The notes: a model not told the origin generated them from the letters alone. Numbered from the stretch's first letter, positions 50,001 to 55,790 are shown. The stretch is DNA of 64,000 nt from Paragonimus skrjabini miyazakii (GCA_014338405.1 JTDE01002445.1:59302-123301); one strand, 5' to 3'. Translations and numbers: made by a program.

Positions 50001-50811
50001 AAGATTAAGAAGAATGCGAAACGTCAACTATATGACAGCCAAAGTCTACGGAATAACCAGAACTGATAAGTGGTAGGGAAGTTGGTCAAGGGTAGAACGT
50101 CACTCACGGTTGACTGCAGTCTTCGTATTCAGAGAGACTTTTTCGAAAGAAGTAAGATGAAGAGTCTATCTGAATGTGACAGCTGCAATCAAGTGTCAGT
50201 AGCGTTCAGATTATGATAACAAAAACACTCATATGACAAAAGGCCTTGAAACGCAGGGGCAAGTAAGCTTTAGTAACAAATATAAATAAGTACAAACGAT
50301 TCAGAGGTAATATACACACTATGGGAACAGTCGGGGATATCCGCAATCAAAAAGAAGGCAAATTGCAATCAATTTGCGACCGAGGAAAATTCAAACTAAC
50401 GTAAGCCATAAACACACGACCATAATCCATGTAACCAGGTGACAAAGTAACGAGCGGTTGCTGCGCCTCACGGAGGCACAACTGAACCGACAAACGCCTA
50501 ATTACCTTTGACATTGATTTCAACGAATCCCACGCCTGCCACTTCGCTTTCGCAACGAAATTAAATGCCCCCGGTTTATCTCCGGAACAATCACCGGAAG
50601 TGGCCTGAAATAGTTTGAATTTAATCAACAAACGACCAACCTGTTTGAAAAGACCGTACATACGCAGCTTCACCTCGTTGTCCGGATCCTGTTTCAGAGT
50701 GTTGACAGCGGCTTTAGCCTCCTCAAACGAGCATATACGAGTAGCGTAAAAGCGACCACGAAAAATGATCCGAGACATGAAGCTGGCTGGTGTGAAAGCT
50801 TGAGTGAGCAT
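22912..50811 (-). CDS. ECI2: ECI2-like delta3,delta2-enoyl-CoA isomerase with N-terminal acyl-CoA-binding domain (complete, 8 exons)
   Basis: The enzyme family moves the double bond of 3-enoyl-CoA to trans-2-enoyl-CoA so that unsaturated fatty acids can enter beta-oxidation. Exons (minus strand, in order) are 50811-50641, 50604-50506, 43132-42950, 41427-41355, 39971-39742, 34269-34180, 28473-28330 and 23061-22912. They join to 1140 nt, 379 residues plus TGA. Residues about 28-105 form the acyl-CoA-binding domain (NEVKLRMYGLFKQ, KPGAFNF, AKWQAWDSL). Residues about 135-379 form the crotonase domain, with oxyanion-hole segments SSGNDL and VNGPSVGI and the catalytic-Glu segment GQTPEGCSS. The order and length match human ECI2 (394 residues). 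The first about 25 residues are basic and Ser-rich (FRGRFYAT), resembling a mitochondrial presequence. The C-terminus FLQRVK lacks the SKL peroxisomal signal. All exons keep frame, with no stops. Confidence 0.94.
23062..25442. other. ECI2 intron 7 sequence, unassigned
   Basis: No exon or recognisable transposon domain was seen in this AT-rich stretch. Confidence 0.3.
25443..26015 (-). mobile_element. RTE 3'UTR fragment split by a solo LTR
   Basis: Positions 25443-25640 and 25975-26015 together match the RTE 3'UTR seen at 13687-13930. The match includes the CAGTGGTTCTCACTGATGCT phrase and the ...GTAAGTAAGAGTAAGGCGTC continuation. The interruption is the solo LTR at 25641-25974. Confidence 0.75.
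25641..25974. mobile_element. Solo LTR with 4-bp target-site duplication
   Basis: A 334-bp insertion starts TGTAACGG and ends TTTGTTACA, giving 6-bp inverted termini TGTAAC/GTTACA. It is flanked by direct repeats CTGT at 25637-25640 and 25975-25978. An AATAAAG near 25937 could be its polyadenylation signal. The empty site is seen in the homologous RTE 3'UTR near 13893 (AAGCTGTAAGTG). No internal retrotransposon coding region is present, so this is a solo LTR left by recombination. The strand is not certain, though AATAAA favours plus. Confidence 0.75.
26050..26890 (+). mobile_element. Penelope-like element, reverse transcriptase fragment
   Basis: The plus strand gives DDIAMGSPV and DPILEDIF (RT motif B), then TLEVEINGMVAFLDVY and, after frameshifts, PHKHKRNLVNRMTYRARVIC. 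This is the block order downstream of motif C in PLE reverse transcriptases. It is followed by the large hairpin and, after an RTE piece, by a GIY-YIG fragment at 27420. Confidence 0.7.
26891..27127. repeat. Near-perfect long inverted repeat (hairpin), arms about 115 bp
   Basis: The left arm from 26891 (ATTGATAAATGGATTGAGAA) is the reverse complement of the right arm ending at 27127 (...CAATCCATTTATCAAT). Only a handful of mismatches occur, and the centre is an unpaired loop of about 7 nt near 27006-27012. Each arm contains CTCCTGAGGAAGGCCACC and GGTGGTTGAAACGTAGAG. It lies immediately 3' of PLE reverse transcriptase sequence. Confidence 0.9.
27172..27290 (-). repeat. RTE 3'UTR fragment
   Basis: TCATCATCATAGACAGGAGT and the following CATCAGTGGTTCACACTGAT match the tail of the RTE 3'UTR at 13687. 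On the minus strand it ends in a TGATGATGA tail. Confidence 0.75.
27380..27780 (+). mobile_element. Penelope-like element, GIY-YIG endonuclease fragment
   Basis: The plus strand reads RYIGHATSGLSRCITEHCPK, then ILEHLIESGHTVDVT, and after a stop/frameshift SLKPDFRKRKKTENLIAF. This is the R-YIGR-...EH, H-GH, and terminal LKPD pattern of PLE GIY-YIG domains. It is probably the 3' part of the element whose RT lies at 26050-26890. Confidence 0.7.
28330..28473 (-). CDS. ECI2: ECI2 exon 7
   Basis: This exon has 48 codons, acceptor CCGTAG|GCC and donor GAG|GTGAGT. It encodes ANEMLLFNRRLTAREAYNLG, LVTRVV and ELAQLPPE, equivalent to the human EMLIFGKKLTA to KLPP block. Confidence 0.95.
28474..29430. 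other. ECI2 intron 6 sequence, unassigned
   Basis: A 102-codon plus-strand open frame (28753-29061) lies here. It has no recognisable motif and is probably chance. Confidence 0.3.
29440..30720 (-). mobile_element. Penelope-like element, RT end plus GIY-YIG and 3' tail
   Basis: In minus-strand order: WIRCVDNTFIITK (motif C, RYVDD-like), FDDFQFTMTIEKDHKLRFLN, a GEHYVGQTVRKLSTRIHEH GIY-YIG block, and NNHIELDKIRESMRAKYLG, which is the conserved PLE C-terminus. The 3' tail near 29475-29535 contains CTGATGATGTCACC and GGTGATAAAACG, a hammerhead-like core with a degenerate GAAA. Confidence 0.75.
31140..31375 (+). mobile_element. Inverted Penelope-like 5' fragment
   Basis: The segment AACGGTGTAGCTAACGAGCT to about 31330 is an inverted, diverged copy (about 80 percent by eye) of 31890-31700. 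Both include the GTGTTRTCA phrase and an ACAAAACAAACA run followed by ACATGGAGACAA. It faces the minus-strand PLE at 31390-31900. Confidence 0.6.
31390..31900 (-). mobile_element. Penelope-like element, GIY-YIG fragment
   Basis: The minus strand reads SFTRSCGNTYVGRTTKCLSE and RICEHHPAWI, then HLVDSHHNNNPASSF and, after a stop/frameshift, a terminal IAETIGI block. It is the C-terminal GIY-YIG module of a PLE close in sequence to those at 2940 and 27420. Confidence 0.72.
31940..34179. other. ECI2 intron 6 sequence, mostly unassigned
   Basis: A plus-strand HGKCQSDKCKTCP reading at about 32660-32710 resembles the cysteine-rich linker before PLE GIY-YIG domains and may be a remnant. A 145-codon hydrophobic minus-strand open frame lies at 31995-32432, without known relatives. 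Nothing else recognised. Confidence 0.3.
34180..34269 (-). CDS. ECI2: ECI2 exon 6 (catalytic Glu segment)
   Basis: This exon has 30 codons, acceptor TCAAAG|GCT and donor AGA|GTATGT. It encodes ATFHTPFVTLGQTPEGCSS and ATFPKIMGPLR. The Glu of PEGCSS is in the position of the general base of the isomerase family. Confidence 0.96.
34270..35589. other. ECI2 intron 5 sequence, unassigned
   Basis: AT-rich DNA with a TA-rich patch near 34960-35020. No exon or transposon domain was seen. Confidence 0.3.
35590..36198. repeat. GC-rich repeat ending at the assembly gap, possible RTE 5' region
   Basis: This stretch is clearly more GC-rich than its surroundings and open for about 105 codons on both strands (35605-35919 plus, 35640-35957 minus). 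It contains an imperfect hairpin around 35985-36020 (CTGCTGCATACAGCAG). Because an RTE 3' end appears right after the gap, it may be the 5' part of that RTE copy. This is inference only. Confidence 0.35.
36199..36298. other. Assembly gap of 100 N
   Basis: Exactly 100 undetermined bases, the usual placeholder for a gap of unknown length. It is followed directly by an RTE 3'UTR, so missing retroelement sequence is the likely content. Confidence 0.95.
36299..36505 (+). mobile_element. RTE 3'UTR, plus orientation
   Basis: GGTTGTTTGTTTGCAAGGTG through to the ATGATGATGATGA tail is nearly identical to the reverse complement of 13690-13893, the 3'UTR of the RTE copy in IFT172. The near identity suggests recent activity of this RTE family. 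Confidence 0.85.
36506..37420. other. ECI2 intron 5 sequence, unassigned
   Basis: No exon or recognised repeat was seen. Confidence 0.3.
37425..37960 (-). mobile_element. RTE LINE 3' fragment
   Basis: From GGTACTGTGGCTCGGGCCGC leftmost to about 37690, the DNA matches 3654-3950 of the RTE copy in IFT172, in the same orientation. Shared phrases include CACCATCTCGGATAG and TCTAACCAGCGATTTGAGTG. It is more decayed than the 3.6 kb copy. The adjoining minus-strand readings to 37950 are probably more of the same element. Confidence 0.65.
38340..39230 (-). mobile_element. Penelope-like element 3' fragment, sister of the 10.5 kb copy
   Basis: The sequence closely follows 10490-11250 with scattered differences and small indels, in the same orientation. 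Long shared runs include GGACAGACTAGACGTAAGCA and GAAATCGATATGGTCTATTA. It differs by a 63-bp tandem duplication at 39021-39146 in the segment coding QPKDLLPVERTSNCVCRIDC. Confidence 0.8.
39021..39146. repeat. 63-bp tandem duplication
   Basis: TCTATGCAATCTATTCTACA begins at 39021 and again at 39084, and both units end with GGTCCTTAGGT. The unit is absent as a pair from the sister PLE copy near 11175-11235. Confidence 0.95.
39742..39971 (-). CDS. ECI2: ECI2 exon 5 (oxyanion-hole segments)
   Basis: This exon has 230 nt, acceptor CTGAAG|GCA and donor ACC|GTAAGT. The split Gly codon completes GKGDYFSSGNDL. The exon continues through FISFPKTLVALVNGPSVGIT to YDYVLAAET. SSGND and GPSVG contribute the backbone amides of the crotonase oxyanion hole. 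Confidence 0.95.
39972..41354. other. ECI2 intron 4, unassigned
   Basis: No recognised repeat or RNA gene was seen. Confidence 0.3.
41355..41427 (-). CDS. ECI2: ECI2 exon 4
   Basis: This exon has 73 nt, acceptor ATCACAG|ATG and donor ACCG|GTAAGT, and ends in phase 1. It encodes MYQSWTSMLNKAATDP and KIKIVAIT, matching the human MYHEIMRAL segment. Confidence 0.92.
41428..42949. other. ECI2 intron 3, unassigned
   Basis: No recognised repeat or RNA gene. The open frames at 42071-42325 and 42516-42797 have no known relatives. Confidence 0.3.
42950..43132 (-). CDS. ECI2: ECI2 exon 3 (linker and start of crotonase domain)
   Basis: This exon has 61 codons, with acceptor TTCAG|GAA and donor GAT|GTGAGT. 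It encodes EDAASKYIELINDLL (last ACBP helix), a polar linker, and GGVMQICLSRPEKKNAVTFD, the first strand and NRP-KKNA turn of the isomerase domain. Confidence 0.93.
43500..43610 (-). repeat. Decayed SINE copy
   Basis: CTAGTCAGTAGTGTACATCC and the following GACTTCGGCC resemble the reverse of the SINE body seen at 9520-9655 and 10035-10190 (GCCAGTAGTGCATATCCTTG). The Pol III boxes are poorly preserved. Confidence 0.4.
43611..45706. other. ECI2 intron 2 sequence, mostly unassigned
   Basis: A plus-strand reading NRRLTLIARRLADTRQPQAY at about 45025-45080 vaguely recalls the start of RTE endonuclease ORFs, but the rest does not follow. Nothing else recognised. Confidence 0.25.
45707..45727. repeat. 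(AT)n microsatellite
   Basis: A run of about 10 AT units, immediately before a copy of the PLE 3' tail phrase GGGAATGCGACAGCTGCGAT. Confidence 0.95.
45735..45800 (+). repeat. PLE 3' tail fragment
   Basis: ATGCGACAGCTGCGATCCAC and the following GTGAGTGATATTCAA match the tail just 3' of the PLE at 48768 (ATGCGACAGCTGCGATCAAT). A third copy is at 50172-50225. The recurrence marks a mobile-element end. Confidence 0.6.
45920..46000 (-). repeat. tRNA-derived SINE head
   Basis: The minus strand reads GATGTAGTCTCATGGTATCT (A-box-like) and TGGGTTCGAACCCCAATC, with a perfect GGTTCGAACC B box about 25 nt downstream. It is probably a SINE, since the acceptor stem does not pair. Confidence 0.6.
46610..46900 (-). 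mobile_element. Inverted 3' end of a Penelope-like element
   Basis: CAAACAGGGACTAGACACGC through to about 46880 is the reverse complement of the 3' end of the adjacent plus-strand PLE (48715-48480). Both encode the PLE C-terminus with a NSFKILLRNRNPKLLAFCEA-like block. The two copies are head to head. Confidence 0.8.
46950..48800 (+). mobile_element. Penelope-like retroelement, nearly complete reverse transcriptase and GIY-YIG, frameshifted
   Basis: Plus-strand readings give, in order: MQHLVFLELDKGSGVVAITK (N-terminal RT), PNVHKVGTPLRPIF (RT motif 1-2), LDVVSLFTNVPL (motif A), YKQIDGVAMGSPLGPILADI (motif B) and KRYVDDILIF (motif C). These are followed by a KKDVFLFLPFKSDHLAND block, VVYQFICSCSDVYIGRTDRQ (GIY-YIG) and LAFCEAMLIETYHPTLCARK near the end (stop about 48709). 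Stops at 47459 and 47726 and several frameshifts make it inactive. The 3' tail carries the ATGCGACAGCTGCGATCAAT phrase. Confidence 0.88.
48965..49090 (-). repeat. tRNA-derived SINE copy
   Basis: The minus strand reads GGCCAGTAGCGCAGCGGCCA (A-box-like), then CCCAGTTCAATTACC (B-box-like) and a GAGCTCTAACAAGAACGAAA body. The same GCTCTAACACAAGCAAAACT-type body is in the 10.1 kb SINE. Confidence 0.55.
49265..49400 (+). repeat. tRNA-derived SINE copy
   Basis: ATGACGCAGTGGCCTACACG (A-box-like) is followed by GCGGGAGTTCAAACTCCGGC, a good B-box-like arm, and then by GATATGCAGTACTG. It is on the opposite strand to the SINE at 48965. Confidence 0.6.
49401..50505. other. ECI2 intron 2, 5'-proximal part, unassigned
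   Basis: It holds a third copy of the PLE tail phrase at about 50172-50225. Nothing else recognised. Confidence 0.35.
50506..50604 (-). CDS. ECI2: ECI2 exon 2 (second half of acyl-CoA-binding domain)
   Basis: This exon has 33 codons from ATSGDCSGDKPGAFNF to SLKSMSK. It is separated from exon 1 by a 36-nt GT-AG intron (50605-50640) and followed by donor AAG|GTAATT. Together the two exons reproduce the ACBP signature. Confidence 0.92.
50605..50640 (-). other. ECI2: 36-nt intron of ECI2
   Basis: On the minus strand, CAG|GTTGGT and TATTTCAG|GCC flank 36 nt. The length is a multiple of three and contains no stop, so retention would insert 12 residues (VGRLLIKFKLFQ) between KQ and ATSG of the acyl-CoA-binding domain. 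Known family members have no insertion there, which supports splicing. Confidence 0.8.
50641..50811 (-). CDS. ECI2: ECI2 exon 1 (start codon, presequence, first half of acyl-CoA-binding domain)
   Basis: This exon has 57 codons from ATG at 50811. I chose this ATG because it gives a mitochondrial-type leader (MLTQAFTPASFMSRIIFRGR) directly before the ACBP domain. An upstream in-frame ATG at 51048 would add 79 hydrophobic residues that do not resemble the family. A CTACAG acceptor-like site ends one nucleotide before the chosen ATG. The donor is AAACAG|GTTGGT. Confidence 0.88.
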
Positions 50812-51920
50812 TCTGTAGCAAATAATGAAATAAGTTTCCGCCTCCGTGCACAAACAACCTATAAAAAAAGTAGATTGAGTGACAGTCCGTCGTAGGCTTC
50901 TGGAAACAATCTTAAAAGGAAAACTGAGAAAAATGCGATCGCTGGTGTGAACAAAGTACAATACCGAAACCAAATCAACGAACAACAGCATAAAATATAT
51001 AGATAATATTTCATCTATTGGGAACGTGAAGACCGCATGGAGTAGCAAACTTGGTGGCTGACGATTACCGCATCCGCAATAATTCCAGCATGGTTGATGA
51101 GATCTAAACTGATCGCCTTATAACGACTAGCACTTACTTGTTTAAGAGGACGAGAGGTGACAGCGTCTTAGGAAAGGAGTTTTCAAGGCCAAACCTGGGT
51201 TGGTTGCACTAAAGTCGTGAGTGGACTAGTTACAGAATGCCTCCTTTAATATTCACTGAAGCAGCTCGGACGGAACAGCTGTCAGGAGTGTTGGAGTGAA
51301 CAATGAGTTGTTTTTGAAGTTCCATTACACCAGTCTTGTTCCTTATCTTGTCCCTATCGCGAAGATTTCCCCAAGCGGAAGGTCCAGTTAGCCATGCCTT
51401 GTGTAGATTCCACGCAAAGAAACGACCAAGAATTCGGAGTGTCCGTGTTATGAGTTAGTTTAGCATATCTCATACAACTGAGGCCGAGTGTTCCCCTCTC
51501 CAGAGTTAGCTGCCAACCAAGGTTAAAGAGTTCAATCAACCGACTTAGCTGTGTCGTCGAGCACCCGGCTGAATCAAAATGCAACAGCATTCAGAAAGTG
51601 GAGACAAGAAAAAATTTTCTTGGTAGTACTGGGTAATGTTATATCAAGTTGGGCCGACATGTTTGACAATTCAAGGCGTACACGCTTATAAATGGTATAC
51701 AACAACGTAAGTAAAGTGAATACAGTCAAACTACCTGAATTAAAACAGAAGCGACCGCAAAAAATGGCATAAAACTCGTAACAACGCTTGACAGATGGGC
51801 ACTAACACTGGTGAACTTCCGCCAGTTGCCTGATCAACAGATGAGGGATGCGCTTCAAATTTCCATACCGGGCACTTTTACGTATAGTTTATTTTACTGC
51901 GAAGACGAATGAAGTAGGTG
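50812..51920. other. Region upstream of ECI2, no gene recognised
   Basis: The minus strand just before the ECI2 ATG reads ATTTGCTACAG|A, an acceptor-like site, so the 5'UTR probably lies on another exon or is trans-spliced. No core promoter could be identified with confidence. A 78-codon minus-strand open frame at 51354-51590 is unassigned. Confidence 0.35.
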
Positions 51921-51924
51921 CTCA

Positions 51925-52345
51925 CCACTTGGGTGGTATGTGTTGAAACAATCGGAAAGTGAACGCGACCCGGGTATTGTTGTCTCAGCATCAGTCGAGA
52001 AGGACAATACGGACAGGACCTACACATCGGCACTTGGTGTACTGGGGACGATCAAAATGTCCTTTACTGGGCTTGCGATCAGAACATCAACCAACCTGTT
52101 TGCCACAAGCATCACATCAATCTTGGAGTACGAAGGAGCGACGGCCTACCCCTGCAGCTAGAAGGAGATGAGAAGGCCAGGGGGGGGGGGGGTTCAGAAA
52201 ACGGCCATGACAAGACACTAAATCTTGATACATCCCTCAAGAGTTACAGGCGTGTGCGGGGAGATTTGCCAATGTTACATAAAATACTGAGAGCAGGTAT
52301 GAGTCCGGAGCTGCGCGCGAAGTCGCCTCAGAAACGATGACATCA
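51925..52345 (+). mobile_element. CR1-like LINE fragment (RT thumb region)
   Basis: The plus strand reads KQSESERDPGIVVSASVEKD, then MSFTGLAIRTSTNLFATSIT and ILEYEGATAYPCS, followed after a poly-G run by YRRVRGDLPMLHKILR. This is the order of the post-YADD thumb of CR1-like reverse transcriptases (LGI-VS, LF-S-VRP-LEY, YRR-RGDLI--YKIL). Confidence 0.7.
52180..52192. repeat. Poly-G run of 13
   Basis: Thirteen consecutive G within the CR1-like fragment. It may be a replication slippage product or an assembly artefact. Confidence 0.95.
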
Positions 52346-53109
52346 GGCACAAAGGCCAATTAACAGGGGAAGCAAACCGCATAAGAGACGCCTGCAGTCC
52401 ACCAACACTCTTGTAGTGTAATCAATTGACGAGTTGCGATTTCGTGTTTTGTGGTGGACAAGTAATCGGACGGCAGTTAAAATAAAACTAAGCACACATT
52501 CGAAGAATCTGTGACTACGGAAACTTAAGGCTTCCATGGATTTTATATGTGGAACTATACCATCTGCCCTAAAAGAACGAATTTCGAATCGCCACTTACT
52601 TCTAGTAAATGTTACACCAAGTAGAAGTGAATAGGCCTCAAAGGCTGAAGACTTGCCCATTGGTCATTTAGAATACGAACAAGTTAACAACCACATGTTT
52701 TCAAGAAATCCATCATCGAGTCAGTAGATTTCTAAGAGCTAATTAATAGATATTTATTGAAGCGTGACAGAGATGTGGATAATTGAACAACGAGCAAGCA
52801 GCCAAATCAGTCCTATGCACGAATAGGGCGGTTTGGACAGTCTAACAACAACTCAATGAAAGAAATGTATCCATGGGTAGGTGAATAGTGAGCTAAGGGA
52901 GTTCAAAAGCTCAAAATTTACTTACAACAGCACAATATAGGATGACGTAACCGAATAGCAATCGTCCCAGCCGTCGCCAAGTTTAGACGTTGTACTGATC
53001 TAGCCTGCTGTCTAGGTACTCTGTAAACGACAAAGACTGACTACGGTCTAAGCTGTGATCTGTCTGGCAGACGCTCTACAATGGCTAGTTACTGCTTTTA
53101 TTGTTTCTA
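52346..53109. other. Unassigned intergenic sequence
   Basis: No gene or recognised repeat. A 105-codon minus-strand open frame at 52343-52660 overlaps the end of the CR1-like copy and is probably not a gene. Confidence 0.3.
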
Positions 53110-53918
53110 CGGCATGCTGAGTGATGCTCCCTTGTGCGTTCACCAAACTATTTTGTCGTGCGTCCAACATGCTCCAGGGCACAGCAACAGAAGAACGAAT
53201 AAGTAAACATATTTTGAACCTGACCAGGCATTTTGTCCTTCACGTCAGGAGATCGCATGCGCATGATTGTGAACCAGGACCACAGCATCGCAGCCGGGAA
53301 GGTTCTCAGTAGTTCGTTATAGGGTCTACGATTGAGAAAATCCGCTACCAAATCGCCTTTGAATGACAGGTCGACGAATATGGGCTTCATAACCACTCGA
53401 GCAACCACAGGACGTGATCCCTCTGTCATGGTTTTAAAAACAGATCATTTTGCCGTAAGGCGTTAGAAATATGAGCAAACTCCTGTTCGATGGCGTCTTC
53501 CGAGCATATCCTCTTTGTTGTATGTGTGGTTGTGGATAAGATTCCTCTTTTGTTTCAACGGCACATAAATGTTGGAATTATTACACTGCCCTGTACATGT
53601 CGGTTTTCGGTCGATAGATCGATTCATCGAGCCGTCTGTTCGTCTGATTAAGTTAACACTGAGGCAACGAAATGGGCTGTTCGGTCCCATTTCTGCCGTG
53701 AACTGTAAACAGGGATGAGCTATGTTAAACATACGTAGAATATTATCGTCAAAGTGATCTGTCATCGAGGAAATATCACTCACACAACGGCAGTAGAAAC
53801 ATTGGCTACCGATCGAACCTTTCATCTGGTTGCGTTCAAGTACGCTGATGAACACATGGGCTAGTAGATAGCCAACGGGGATCCCACAGCCACCCCACCT
53901 ATTTGCCTAGTGTGTGAA
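53110..53918 (-). mobile_element. Penelope-like element, 3' two-thirds (RT motif B to GIY-YIG)
   Basis: In minus-strand order: IGGVAVGSPLA (motif B), ISVLERNQMKGSIGS, a degenerate motif C region, FNIAHPCLQFTAEMG, DRKPTCTGQCNNSNIYVPLK, PIFVDLSFKGDLVADFLNRR, MFTYSFFCCCALEHVGRTTK (GIY-YIG). Block order is that of a PLE. It joins at about 53915 to a plus-strand piece carrying the upstream RT blocks. Confidence 0.82.
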
Positions 53919-54260
53919 ATTGCAAAGAATGCGATATCCAATCAAAATGTGGAAGAACAAACCAAACAAAAAACTACCCATCCTAAAAAACGTTATGACA
54001 TCTTGAAGGAACTCAAACCTAACGACGGTCACATTCTGAGATTGTATAAACTACCTAGAACTTATAAGAACTACACGCTTCTGAGACCGACTGTTTACAT
54101 CAAGGAAACGCCAATCTATAAGTTGATAAGATACTTGTGCAGGATAATTCGGCCAATACCCAGAAATGGCTCCTAGTATAGATACAGCATCTCAGATATC
54201 CTCTAAAAGTTAGAAGTCGTGGTATCTGTTATGTAACTTTCGTTGACATGTCTATTTGTG
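53919..54260 (+). mobile_element. Penelope-like element, inverted 5' RT part
   Basis: The plus strand reads KELKPNDGHILRLYKLPRTY and YTLLRPTVYIKETPIYKLIR, the RT1-RT2 region (PK-HK, LRPI) that should precede motif B. It lies on the opposite strand to the rest of the element, back to back at 53915-53920. Reading fails after 54176. Confidence 0.78.
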
Positions 54261-54659
54261 TCGCCTTCTTCCCATTTAACCAGCGTTTATTTATCAATTG
54301 CAGCACATTTGATTCATTGAGCTAACTACAGTATTTTAGTATTACGATGCTACGCGTCCGTGGACTGTTTTCTCCGGATTAGCTATCTTGAATGTACGTT
54401 TATTAACATTCGCTATTGCATTTGCTTGACGTTTTTCACTACAGAATCATCACGAGTTGACCAAGATAGTCTTTTGACTTTGACAGACCTTGAGTGCATA
54501 AATTCCGGTAGGACACATGTCATATCGATTTGAAAAGCCCGTGAATATTTTTCTTCAGCAACAGGGAGGAAATGGCATAACATACAGAAAAAAAATTATA
54601 TATATACATCGATAATTATTTTTTGTGTTGTGCCATTGCTTTCCCGTTACTGAAAACAA
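54261..54659. other. Unassigned intergenic sequence
   Basis: AT-rich. It may include the outer end of the inverted PLE piece. Nothing else recognised. Confidence 0.3.
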
Positions 54660-54780
54660 AACATCTATCAGAGGTTACACAAGAACCGAACGTGCAAAAC
54701 CCAAAACGGGAGTGAGTGCCAGATATTCACGGCACTTCTGAAGCAGCACAAAAGACGCTCTAACCACTGGGCACCCAAAT
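54660..54780 (-). repeat. Possible tRNA-derived SINE head
   Basis: The minus strand reads GGGTGCCCAGTGGTTAGAGC, a good tRNA A box. No clear B box follows at the expected distance, so the call is tentative. Confidence 0.35.
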
Positions 54781-54867
54781 ATCACACAAGTCAAACTCAA
54801 CACTCAGTTCAGCATTGGTGAACGATAAGGATCATGTAGAACCAAACGAACAGTCTAGCGTGGTCTA

Positions 54868-55150
54868 CGTGATTCCATGTCTCGAGTGTGACCAACAATG
54901 TGGGAGAGAGGCAAACAGCTGCGCACACGCGTGCACGAACACAAATTAAAGATGTGACGAGCCGATCCTGGATCACAACTGTAGCACCACTACGCGGACA
55001 TAAGTCAGGTCAACATAAACCATGTGAAAGCGGTAGCACGGGTAAATATGAATCGGGAACGGCTTGTACTAGAGGAGCTCTGTTCGCGGAATTCGCGCAA
55101 TCGATACGCAAATACAGATAGCCACTACGTCAGAATCATTGACAATGAAA
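54868..55150 (+). mobile_element. Penelope-like element, GIY-YIG fragment
   Basis: The plus strand, in one frame with two stops, reads GKQLRTRVHEHKLKM, RADPGSQL, HHYADISQVNINHVKAVARV and RERLVLEELCSRNSRNRYAN, preceded by CLECDQQC in another frame. This is the C..C, R-L-TR--EH, H---H, LEE--S--N-NRY pattern of PLE endonuclease domains. It is a different subfamily from the other PLE pieces. Confidence 0.65.
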
Positions 55151-55300
55151 CGAAAAACGAGCGAAGACAGACTGACAGGCGAACACGGTGAGCGGCGGAA
55201 CAATCTCATTCCAACATCTATTTGTTTGATAACGGATCCTAGTGCAGATTTGAAACATCACAATAAGTCGTTCACTACTTAGGGTGACCCCTATTTGAAG

Positions 55301-55340
<40 letters not shown>
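55301..55340. repeat. (TA)n microsatellite
   Basis: About 40 bp of alternating A and T with one TG interruption. Confidence 0.95.
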
Positions 55341-55469
55341 TCCAAGCCGTGCAACCTCACAGTGAGAGAAAGCTGTTTGCAATCTATTTCCCTAGGTTTG
55401 CCATTTAGTTTAAGGGGGACCCCTCAAAGCCGTACCATTTCCCCAGTTAAGCATCAATCGGAACGGATG

Positions 55470-55790
55470 ATCAAGAGACTATTATCAAATAGGTTGACGC
55501 CAAGTTAATTCTAAGCCGACGAAACTCCAAAGTGTACATGATCAGAGACATCGTTCTTTCATCATACGGCATAGTGTTTAGGCGCTGTAAAGTGACCAGC
55601 GAACGTGTGGCCCCTCTAAGGATCTCGGCTGCAACCGTGTCTTCTCGCTTGTCTGTTCTGTACGAATGATTATGTGTACGCCTGTTATAGGAGACCTGAT
55701 ACGAATTCAGTGCCACTTTCTTCAGTCGTGCAACTAATTACACACAGCGAATTCTTGTTCTTTTCCTAACGACTCATGTATTATTTCATT
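55470..55790 (-). mobile_element. CR1-like LINE fragment (RT thumb)
   Basis: The minus strand reads ILRGATRSLVTLQRLNTMPY, DERTMSLIMYTLEFRRLRIN, matching the RRATR-V-GL--LPY-ERL--L-L--LEYRRLRGDL block of CR1-like LINEs. It is probably the 3' continuation of the RT at 56366-57345, separated by about 570 bp of other sequence. Confidence 0.7.

Noticed and set aside
50809..51048. Upstream ATG at 51048 as the ECI2 start
   Set aside because: It would add 79 mostly hydrophobic residues with no counterpart in the family, and an acceptor-like site lies just before the internal ATG.
55301..55340. (TA)n tract as a promoter or origin
   Set aside because: It is a simple microsatellite among decayed LINEs without other supporting signals.
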